NCBI GenBank assembly: GCA_964035015.1
Contig: OZ036014.1
Coordinates: forward strand, 2,196,201-2,260,200
From: Corallium rubrum
Lineage: Eukaryota; Cnidaria; Anthozoa; Scleralcyonacea; Coralliidae
Length of the DNA: 64,000 nucleotides
Direction of reading: 5' to 3'
The position numbers were made by a program, and so were the translations under genes. Of the stretch, positions 1 through 23,300 are shown piece by piece (the stretch's first letter is position 1; each line of letters opens with the position of its first letter). The notes beneath the pieces were generated by a model. That model made no database searches and was not told the DNA's origin. It saw nothing but the letters and a program-made list of their open reading frames with translations.

Positions 1-1066
1 ATAATTCAATATTTCAATAGCTGGGTATTTGCGGCGGGGAACAAACAAATACTTTGTATTCAGATGGAGTTGTGCGGATGGAACCTCTCTCAATTGTTGC
101 AAAGTTACCCGTTGTGTGTAACGGACGAACGGCGTTTCTATAAACATATCTTTCCACAAATCTTGAATGGTTTGAATGCTATTCACGATATTGGATGGGT
201 CCACCGTGATATTCATCCAGGCAATATTTTGATAGCAAATCCAAAACCTAACTGCATATTCCGAGACACGGTGATAAAGATCGCGGATTTTGGACTTGCA
301 CATGGAAACATCTAGTATGAAGCTTTCCGACAAACCAACCCTTGACAAACTATCACCGAATGTTGGAAATAATTTCTTTAGAGCACCAGAAATGTCTGGG
401 GATATCTACGACAATAAAGTTGATTTATACAGTGCAGGGATTGTACTTTACATGCTTTCATGTTACCTCGAAGCCGTGCTCAAAGTTACCGACGTAAAGC
501 AGTGCCAGTGGGAAGCAATGTGGAAAGAAGAAATTTTTGCCTTACGAGCGGGAAAGCGGGATAAAACCAACCTCTGCCATCAAGATCAATTGCTGATCAA
601 GCTACTTGATGATCTTCTGAAACCAGTCCCTGCAGAACGACCTAGTGCTCGTGACGCCTTGGAAAGATTTTCCATGACTGAACAAGCAGATGGTGTCAAC
701 GCCGCAGCTTCGTCACCGACATCACGTACCAAGTTTTGGGTGAAGAAAGATGACGACGAGAGCTACAATCGTTGTAGATTTCCAGCAGAAGATCAGTCGT
801 TGGCTGGACTAAAAGAAGCAATACAAACATGTCCGTCAGTTGGTATTGCAAAAGAAAACCAATTGATACAACAAGCAATTTGTGATCCTAATGGTAAAAT
901 AGTTGATCTTGTAAATGTTACTTCCGATGCAGATGTTGACGAAATGTTTGAAAGCGCTGAAGAAGCAGGCCGTAAAGTTAAGCTAATAGTTTCAAATAAG
1001 GATAAACCAGGAGCAGAAATATCTGAACAATGTTCCAGTACCGGTGAAGCAATGGAACCGCTCTAG
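1..1066 (+). CDS. eIF2-alpha-kinase-like protein kinase, 5'-truncated by window edge, one frame break
   Basis: An open frame enters at base 1 and reads a kinase lobe: a YFNSWV segment, then LCIQMELCGW, which resembles the hinge of eIF2-alpha kinases (PKR/PERK/GCN2/HRI type, 'IQM.LC'). The catalytic loop is HRDIHPGNIL and the Mg-binding motif is DFGLA (about 283-300). That frame then stops at 316. The kinase continues in the next frame from about 302, with RAPE (APE motif, about 380-391), a DLYSAGIVLYML helix and an ERPSARDALE subdomain XI. It is followed by a ~110-residue acidic tail of unknown kind, ending at a TAG at 1064-1066. One extra base near 301 explains the switch. Either this is a sequence error or the gene is broken; the tail stays open for 258 codons, which favours an intact gene or a very recent break. 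The N-lobe lies outside the window, so sensor domains cannot be seen. Confidence 0.75.
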
Positions 1067-1224
1067 GCTAACAATATGTAGCACTTACATGTAATGGTTA
1101 ATTGGAATTTACATTGTTTAAAATGACTTTGTCATCGATAGAAAGTATTTAATAGTAAGGTACTTTTTGATAGCCTTTTACATGTAACTTGTTTACATAC
1201 TTTAGTTATGATTGTTTGGTATAT

Positions 1225-1496
1225 TGTAACTTTTGAACAATTTAACTTTAAAATAATACTGTAATGTCAATTTTTTGGTAGTGTAAAATGTGATATCTAG
1301 CTATATAGCCTATCAGATGAGCTATATAAATTTTATATGTAATTAGACTAGTCACTATCATTGTAACTTTTAAACAATTTAACATGAAAATAATGTCATT
1401 TTTTTAGTAGTGTCAAATGTGGAAATCTAGCTATATTTTATACAGATTGAGTTATATAAATTTTATATAAATAATTAGACTATAGCCACTATCATC
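1225..1496. repeat. Tandem duplication of a ~136-bp AT-rich unit
   Basis: Two diverged copies (about 1225-1361 and 1362-1496) both run from TGTAACTTTTRAACAATTTA through TCTAGCTATAT to TTAGACTA...CACTATCAT. They lie in the 3' flank of the kinase-like gene, with no coding signal. Confidence 0.7.
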
Positions 1497-1745
1497 ATTA
1501 ACATCATCTTTACCACATTTTTACATCATCATCTGACATTATTACCATATTATCTGACATTAACGTCATCACCATTATTATCAGCAGTATCACCATTACC
1601 ATTGCTATCACCATTATCATCATCTGACATCATTATCATCATATCATGATCATTATCACCATTCCCATTATCACTATCATTATTATCATCACCATCATCA
1701 TCAATACAGTGATCATCTGACGTATAATCGTCATCAATCATGATT
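1497..1745. repeat. ATC/CAT-rich microsatellite tract
   Basis: Impure trinucleotide and hexanucleotide repeats of ATC, ATT and ACC. The reverse-strand open frame is an Asp/Asn-rich shadow of the repeat and not a gene. Confidence 0.85.
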
Positions 1746-1831
1746 CATCATTAGCCTTCTTTGGCTTTCGGGGGGTGGTCCACTCTCCTCGTCGAATTAC
1801 AGCGAGAGACTGGCGCAGCTAGTGAATATTC

Positions 1832-2191
1832 ATGATGGCGGATCACATGAATGCCGAAATAAAGAGCCTTTTATCTTTGGCAAATAGACCATTACAAGAC
1901 GCTAAAGTTTGTGGTAAAATTGTTTGTTCGGAGTGTATTGTCTTGAACGAAGGAATAAAGTTCTATTTCGATGATGTTGGGCTGAAGCAACACTTTAAAA
2001 TAAAACATCGAGGGAAGACATTCGACTACAACGTGCATATGGAATTAAAGTGCTTCTTCGCATTTCCTTCGGCCCCGTCCTCCCCCCCGTCCTTCGCCTC
2101 CGTCCTCCCCCCGTCCTCCCCCAGCTCCGTTTCCCGCCTTCATATATCCTCCACTATCCCTAGTTATCCATTACTAATAATTCAGTGGTAA
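1832..2191 (+). CDS. Doubtful small ORF with one C2H2-like finger
   Basis: A 119-codon frame starts at ATGATGGCGGAT. Residues ~27-60 hold C-x2-C, a long loop, F..., L and H-x4-H (CSEC ... HFKIKH), a loose C2H2 zinc-finger layout. The second half is Ser/Pro-rich because it reads a CCGTCCTCC minisatellite (about 2071-2130), so only the first ~75 residues could be real coding sequence. A CCACTCTCCTC motif near 1782 recurs inverted near 2226, so the ORF may lie inside a small mobile element. I do not recognise a family. It could be a first exon, a relic or chance. Confidence 0.25.
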   Translation: MMADHMNAEIKSLLSLANRPLQDAKVCGKIVCSECIVLNEGIKFYFDDVGLKQHFKIKHRGKTFDYNVHMELKCFFAFPSAPSSPPSFASVLPPSSPSSVSRLHISSTIPSYPLLIIQW

Positions 2192-2511
2192 ATATAGCTA
2201 AAAATAGCCAAAGAATACCCTCTGCGGAGGAGAGTGGGGGGTGGTCAATGGTCAAATTGTGGTCGGAATTGGTCGACTCAAGATCGTGCGTTGCCGGCAA
2301 GTTAGCAACCGACAACATTGTCAACCTTTGTTTGTAAAACAACGGTCGTTTTGTCATTTGGACATGGTCTAACGAAACTGAAATGTTGAATGGTGTTTAT
2401 TTCGACCACTAGTTCCGCTCTTTCACCAAAATAAAGCTATTTCAAAGCCCATGCCAAATGTTGGACATTATGTAAACTAAGAGTGGTTCTTATATGCCTT
2501 TTATTAGAAAG
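2192..2511 (+). promoter_or_regulatory. Probable promoter and 5' UTR exon of Crumbs
   Basis: No coding signal. A strong donor (GAAAG|GTGAGT) at 2511/2512 pairs with an acceptor (TTTTGAACAG) ending at 2609, 24 bases before the Crumbs start codon. This suggests a non-coding first exon ending at 2511 and a 98-bp 5' UTR intron. The transcription start cannot be placed. Confidence 0.4.
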
Positions 2512-2633
2512 GTGAGTCTTGTTAAAATATTACTTACTAGTACTAAAAATTGGTATTTTATTTTGATATAATGCTCAAATTGTGTTCATACATATTGCTT
2601 TTTGAACAGGACCATCCCAAACTGGAAATACAA

Positions 2634-16629
<13,996 letters not shown>

Positions 16630-17149
16630 GAGTCACCAACTACAGTTTGAAGAGATAGCGACCAATTTAATTATTAACAGAGCAACAGAAAACATGTGGT
16701 AGGATAGGAATAACGTCAAAGAAAATATATAAATATATGTACAATCATTGTCAAAATTGTTGTAACAAAAGCAATATTAACATATTTTGCCCCACTCGAC
16801 CTACGTTCCTGTATCCCCCTCCCCCTAAACGATGTTGTATCACTACAAAACATTGGTGAATTGTTCTCGACAGCTTCGCATACCATTTCCGTTGATGGAA
16901 AAGCGACATTGAATAGGGGAGGGCGGTGAAAAATATAAAGATTGTAAAATGTCTTAATTTTGTGGACATGTTACAACTCATTTTGTCAGTGATTGTAGTT
17001 ATAAATATTTTTTTTTTTTACATTTTCAGTTAAAGTTTATTTTTTGTTACTATAAAATAATTCACGTATATAGTTTTTTTAACTTATTTGTATATATTTG
17101 TATAAGTATAATGTTTTTCTAACTTTAATTATATTATAAAATCTTCTTA

Positions 17150-17155
17150 AATAAA
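17150..17155 (+). terminator. Candidate Crumbs poly(A) signal
   Basis: AATAAA about 520 bp past the Crumbs stop in an AT-rich 3' flank. The convergent WD40 gene has a minus-strand AATAAA at 17041-17036, so the two 3' UTRs probably overlap. Confidence 0.5.
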
Positions 17156-17291
17156 GTAATATTCTTTTTATAACTATATGCTTAAACTGTATTTTTTGTT
17201 CAGCTCATTTTTTTTCGATGCTAATTTGTGTTTTCACAACTTTGGTTTGCTGTAAAGACCAGTCGTATTTGAGACGATTCTAAAATATCTT

Positions 17292-20127
17292 CTACGAAAA
17301 CAGTTCAATAATTTCTTGGACAATTGGTCTCATTTTAAGCAAGTAAATATTCCCGTTATTTGAACAAACTGCTAGCTGAGAATGGTCTGGTGAAAAGTGA
17401 CAACAAAGTAGTTGATCTTCGGACTCCAGTTCTTCATCCATTTTGCAAATTCGTTTCAGTTCAGTTCCATCAGCCATGTCCCAAAATCTGGAAGGAAGGA
17501 AGGACAAATAGAAACTGCGAACCATCCTTGAATTATACTTCTCAAACTCATTAATAATTCATGAACCAAAAACAAAAGAAATTAATGTTTAATCAGTGCT
17601 TTGAAATCGGAAGAAAAGTACTGGTACTTGGAAATAATGCAAAATACGTTTTCAAAGTCTTGGGACTTTGAAATAAGGCAAATTATATTACGTTTCAGAG
17701 GTTTCTTCGGAGTTTTGAGTTTGAGAAGTCAGTTCAAATACTCGACGTCGGACTTTACCAGGATTACAAAGCCCTCGTGCATTAAAAAGGCTCGCCTTTT
17801 CAAAAAGCACTCGGACTTTGAAATCCTGGTCCTCCGTCTCGTATTTGAACTATTTATTATTACTTAAAGTGAAAAAGTCGTTGGTATTTTTCTTGTTTTA
17901 ATGAAAAGAGGAGCATGGCAGGAGCATCCACTGAAAATTTTAAGAGAATCTGATGTATCAAATTTTGCCATGGATTGTTTGTTTTTTGAGAAAATTTGGG
18001 CTTTCGGTGACAACGCTTTGTGACGTACGCAAAAGGGACAACTATATGCATAAGAACAAACTGAAATATAGAAAGGTTTGAGTACTCTACCGAAGGCCCT
18101 TCGTCAGAGAGAAATGTGACGAAGGGCCTTCGCTCGAAATGTTAAGGCCTTTCTACACGGTACAATTGTTTTCGACTGTCATCGTGACTGCTGTTTTTTT
18201 TGGCATTCACCATCGAATCATGACCAAGATTTCACGTAGACAAAATTTCATACGCCAAAATGACAATCGTATCGTATAGATGGGCCTTTTGAAACTACGT
18301 TCAATAATTTCAGCAGTATACTCAAATTCATATTTCGATTTGTATTTCAACACTGCCTACGGCGTGGATTAACTTCAGCCATTCGTTTCGATCAGATCGA
18401 AAACTTTCAATCTTCCCATCTTCTTCACGTAAACACAACAAGGAGAAACAAGCTGCGAGATTTGACTTGAACCCTCGATCCGCTTTATGTAAACAAAGCC
18501 TTACTTGCTGGCTTATTGTATTAACTTAAACAATTAATACTTATTTACTCAATGACATGCATGCAGTTAAATTTACTGACGAACTTCTTTTTTTTAGTAA
18601 CTTAGGCTTACTTTTTAAGTTCATTTAGTTAAACTTATATATGCTAAATTATTTACAAAGTTGTTTAAGTTACTAACTTATTCACCTATATGTAAACTAG
18701 CTGTTCTTTATTTTGTCACAGGATGACCTGTGGAACCCAGCACACTACTTTTGTGTGTAAGAACAATGGATTTCAGCATTAATGTTCATTTGCGTACGTC
18801 ATACAGGCACAAGGCATTGTTACCGAGAGCCCAAATTTCTCAAAAAACGAACTATCCATGGCAGATTCTCTTGAAATTTTTAGTGAGTGCTCCTATCGTG
18901 TTGCTCTGTTCTTTAAAACAACAAAAATGCCAGCGAATTTTTCACTCTATGGACACTTCAAATTTCCCGAGATTTCACCATACAGGACTGGGTGGCTAAT
19001 CATCCTTACTTGCAGCCAGCGGCTGAATTGCGAAGGACGCAGATCAACGTGGCCGTGTCGGGGCATATCAAAGGCGCTCCAAGCAGCCGCCATACAACAC
19101 AGTTTAGACCACGGATCACAGCTAAGATGTTAGGTGTTAATTTTATGGAGGGAGGAAAACCGGAGAACCCGGCGAAAAACCCTCGAAGCACAGGGGAGAT
19201 CAACTACAACTCTACTCGCATGAGTCCAAGCCCGACAATGGGGTCATTCCCAAGTGGTCACCCATCCAAGTACTAACCCCGTCTAACCGGGCTTAACTTT
19301 TTGGTGAGAGGCAGCGCGCTAACAGCACACGCCACCCGTGCTCCATACTACGGTGCCTACCTGAGAGTTTTGTCACTAGAACATGACACCAAAATTGTTT
19401 TATTGTTCACAGGTCTTGTGTCACAGCACCACACTGTATTAAAATGACCAACAATGGTATTCCTATTTTCTCCCGAAATTCTATCCCAAACTTTTATAGT
19501 TTTATCATCAGAACACGACAACACAAGTTCTTCACTATTACACGGAAAACAACAAAAATTCACGCGTTTTTTGTGTCTTTTCAAACGTTTTAGTGTCCTT
19601 TTAGACTCGTCCATTAGATCCTCAAGAATTTGAACAGTTGAATCGCGTCCACAAGAAATTAGATTTTGGCCATTTCTAGAAAACGCGACATGATCCACAG
19701 TGTTTCTGTGATTTTCAAAACTTTGTTCCACACTGAGCGTTTTCCAGTTCCAAATTTTTACGAACATATCCGCCGATGCCGAAGCTATTCTCCACGACGA
19801 CCAACTTGGATCAAATGCGCATGACATAACGGTTTTTGTGTGCCCAGTGAAAGTTGCGATTGGGCCTTGTGAACGTTGATCCCAAATACGCACTGTTTTA
19901 TCGCTGGAAGCCGAGCATACGTAGATGCCATATTTGCTAAAATCACACGACCAAACTTCAGCGTCATGTCTGCCTATTGTCTGTTGTTTTTGACCAATTT
20001 GCGCGTCCCACATTACGACTGTTTGATCTCCGCTACAAGAAACCAAACGAGATCCATCTGTTGAGTACGAACAATCTTCAACAAATCTTGTATGCCCTGA
20101 CATTTTTGTAATATTAGTAAAATCCAT
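17292..20127 (-). CDS. WD40-repeat protein, two exons, 320 aa
   Basis: Minus-strand exons 20127-19361 (donor CTCTCAG|GTAGGC) and 17487-17292 (acceptor CTTCCTTCCAG) join in phase to give 963 nt (320 aa plus stop). The splice rebuilds one WD repeat: ...SSDKTLR|FWDMADGTEL. About seven WD repeats are visible (SGHTRFVEDCSYS ... VVMWD; GRHDAEVWSCDFS ... VRIWD; GHTKTVMSCAFD ... VKIWN; ENHRNTVDHVAFS; KRHKKRVNFCCF ... IKVWD; GHFNTVWCCDTR ... LRFWD), enough for one propeller with no other domain. The layout recalls WDR38/WDR88-type all-propeller proteins, but I cannot assign orthology. It is divergent from WDR31 with ATGs 264 bp apart. The 1.9-kb intron holds several repeats including a 5S-derived SINE. 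Confidence 0.85.
17733..17850. mobile_element. Palindromic MITE in WD40-gene intron
   Basis: TTCAAATACTCGACGTCGGA and GGACTTTACCAGGATT return inverted as AATCCTGGTCCTCC ... CTCGTATTTGAA. Confidence 0.7.
17865..18970. mobile_element. Inverted-repeat element split by another repeat family
   Basis: A ~190-bp arm (17865-18055, with AATTTTAAGAGAATCTG and TTTGCGTACGTCA-type motifs) returns inverted and diverged at about 18765-18970. Between them lies a copy of the GAAGGGCCTTCGCTCGAA family (18060-18370). No ORF. Confidence 0.55.
18994..19344 (-). mobile_element. 5S-rRNA-derived SINE, copy 2 (uninterrupted)
   Basis: 351 bp. On the minus strand the 5' part reads AAAAAGTTAAGCCCGGTTAG, ACGGGGTTAGTACTTGGATG and GGCGACCACTTGGGAATGAC, colinear with the 3' two-thirds of 5S rRNA and its Pol III boxes. 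The body and 3' end match copy 1. It ends 17 bp from the WD40 exon 1 splice junction. Confidence 0.85.
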
Positions 20128-20390
20128 TTTCAGAAAATCTTGAATTTACGGAAAGTCCTATATATAGTTTCTGAGAATTGACGCGTCGTTGCCATGGCGA
20201 GAAATGACGCTTTTTCGAAACACCGCTGACCATGAACTCGCTTTTTGTGAATTCAAGATGGCGGTTTCACCGTGTCACATTACGACTTTCACAGATTTTA
20301 ATTATAAAAAAAATCGTTTAATTTTTTAATTTACTGAATCAGTGGAAAGGACGTAGAGTGTTTAATGCATCTTCTTCCTTCTGAGCGAGA
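20128..20390. promoter_or_regulatory. Divergent (bidirectional) promoter, WD40 gene / WDR31
   Basis: 263 bp separate the two start codons, so both promoters and 5' UTRs must fit here. A GTTGCCATGGCGAGAAATGA stretch resembles an X-box (GTTGCCATGG.AAC type), the RFX site of ciliary genes. WDR31 is ciliary in other animals, so this is a plausible but unproven control site. No clear TATA box. Confidence 0.5.
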
Positions 20391-23300
20391 ATGGGTTTGA
20401 AAAAATCGAAGCACAGTCGTATTTCCAAGTATGAAGATAAGGGAGCAGCTATTGATGGTTTGCCACGAGAAGACAGTATGAAGGAATTTGGTCCGGTTCA
20501 TTCAGATAGAGTGTCTTGTTTAGCTGTGTGTAAACCTGGTGTGTGTTTATCGGGAAGCAATGATACGGTAAGGTTATGAGGGTAATGTGGAGGTTATACT
20601 TCAGATAGAAAGCAGGACAAATTATACCTGTGAAACCACCTGACTTTTGTGGTGTGCAAAGCAGAGTAATTAACGTTCAGATTTCTGTCCTGTTGTGAAT
20701 TTAACCCTCAATAGTACTTAAGTTAATCAGTTCTCGCGTGAGGTTAGAAATTTACATGAAGATATATTAATAACTTTAATAATAATTTTTAAATTATCAT
20801 ATTTACAGTACGTCTTGATATGTAATTAAATATTAGTTAGTTTCAGAAATTGCAGCTTGATGTTAGTAATAATTGTTATTTGTTTGCTGTACAAGCTGTG
20901 TGAGTTAGTAATACTCAGAAAACTCTGAGCTCGAGAAAAAAAAGAGCTCAGAAAAACTCTGAGCTCAGAAAAACTCTGGGATCGAGTCCCACTCAGAGCT
21001 CAGAGTTTTTCTGAGTATTACTAACTAACACAGCTTGTACAGCAAACAACTAACAATTATTAATTAAATATTTTTGTAAATTTTGAAAAATATTCATACA
21101 TGATGTAAATATGACAACTTATTATTATTATAAAGGAAGGGCCTTCGATGAAGGGCCTTTGCTCAAAATGTTAGAAAACTACATTCAATAATTTTGGCAG
21201 TACATGTACTCAAGCCTTACTATATTTCGATTTGTATTTCAACACTGTCTATGCAGCACACTACTTTTATTTCACTGTTATTATTCAATCTCGTTCCCAG
21301 AGCCCACGTTCCCCTCACCCAGCGGGTGGGAAACGAGAGGCTCTGGGATAATGCGTTCACGCCATCACAGGATTCTTGTTATCTGGAAGAAGAGTTATAC
21401 ATAGAGTTCACTGTGTTCATCAGCTAGTGAAATATCGATGTGAAACGGATTATCCCAGAGTCTCTTGTTTCCTGGGTGGGGAACGTGGGCTCTGGGAACG
21501 AGATGGTATTATTATTATACTCTTACAAATAATTGTCCAATTAAATATCTGCATACTTTATCTTTACCTGACACTCCAATATTTTGCAATGTAGGACAAC
21601 TATGTATGTCTAATTGTACAAGGTATACATCGAATATGGAACATAGTCTTGAGTTTTTCTATAATAGGCATAACCTTCAGTCTCAATGAATATTGAATTC
21701 CACCATGTTGGGTTAATTCATCTAAGAGGTAATATTATTTTTTTTAGAATTTAGCAATATTTGATTACCAAGAAGGCCGACTGTGTGCTAAATGGAAATG
21801 TCATGAAAAAGATGTGACTAAGGTTAGACTAGCCTGCAGTGCAGGTGTTTTAGGTGTTTCATTACAGAAACACTAGACTTTTTCAAAGTCCTTCTCAAAC
21901 ATTTTTGACCTTTCAACATTTTTGACCTTTCGGTTCCTCGTTGAAAAGGACTTTTCCCACCCGCAGTGCACCAAAATTCACCGGTGAATTTTTTGACCAG
22001 TGATGTAATTGGGGAAGTAATTATTCAGGCTATTAATTGCTATGCAAGTGCTATCTTTGGGAGTTGGAGTTAAACAGACTCTTGAAAATGTTTTAGTAGG
22101 GGTAGAACCACTTTCCATTGCATGTACAGGTACAACAACCCAAAACACATCAAAACAGGGTGATGTTTAATTAGATTCAAAAACCTGCAAGCAAAACAAG
22201 TCCACCTCTTTCCTCCCACTTTTCCACTCTCCCGCCTTTCCACTCACCCACAAAAACTAGCGCTAAGAGGTGGACTTGGAGCAAGTCTACAGAAACACCT
22301 GAACTGTTGTAGGCTAAGGTTAGACTGAAGAAACATTGACTAAAATCATTTTAAAATACTGGTACTTTTTAATAATATCTACTTAGAAATTAAGGTAGTT
22401 CATATATTTTTATTTTAGGTTTGCTATGGATTGTATCAAGGTCAGGAGATAGCATTTAGTTCTTCAAGAGATAAGACCATTAAGTCTTGGTTTGTTAATG
22501 AAGACCATGCAATTCAATTAAAGTCTGTTTATAAAGGACACGAATTGGTTGTGACTGCCATGGATAAAAATCCAGGCAAGGGCATGCAGATAGATATATT
22601 AACAAATTAATGGTCTACTTATAAAATATGTTGCAAGGTTTGTAGAATTTTGTTTTTCTTGATAGATTGTTCCATTTTATGTTCTGGGTCAAGGGATAAC
22701 TGCATCAAACTTTGGGACATAGAAAGAGACCAGTGCATAAGAACAAATACAGTTACAAGAAATTTGGTACTAATTAATTAATTAATAATTGTAATAATTA
22801 TTAAAATTATAATGATCAAAATTATTATAATTATCGTAATTATTATAATTATAATAATTATAAAATTATAATAATTATGATAATTATAATAATTATAATT
22901 ATAATAATTATCATAATTATTATAATTGTAATAATTATTATAATTATAATAATAATAATTATTATAATTATAATTATAATAATTATTATAATTATTAAAA
23001 TTATTATGACTACAGATCACTTGTGTGAAATGGTTTCCTGATGGAAATTCAATAGCTCAGGCAGGAGAAGATAAAATGCTACGGTTTGTAACAGTTATAA
23101 TTTCTTTTGTTAATTATAATGATAATTATGTAACATTGAGCAGAGCCATACTACAATCACAGAATATGCTGGACATTGCACCATAAAAAATTCCACAGAA
23201 ACCTATTCAATACTTTGGTTTTTCTTTTTGTAGAATTTGGGACAGTCGCTCACTGGAAGTTGCTTTTGCGTTTCCCCCTAAACAATATTTTGCGGTAATT

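Noticed and set aside
19225-19325. Functional 5S rRNA gene on the minus strand
   Set aside because: Only the internal promoter two-thirds match 5S, the 5' part is different, and a SINE body follows.
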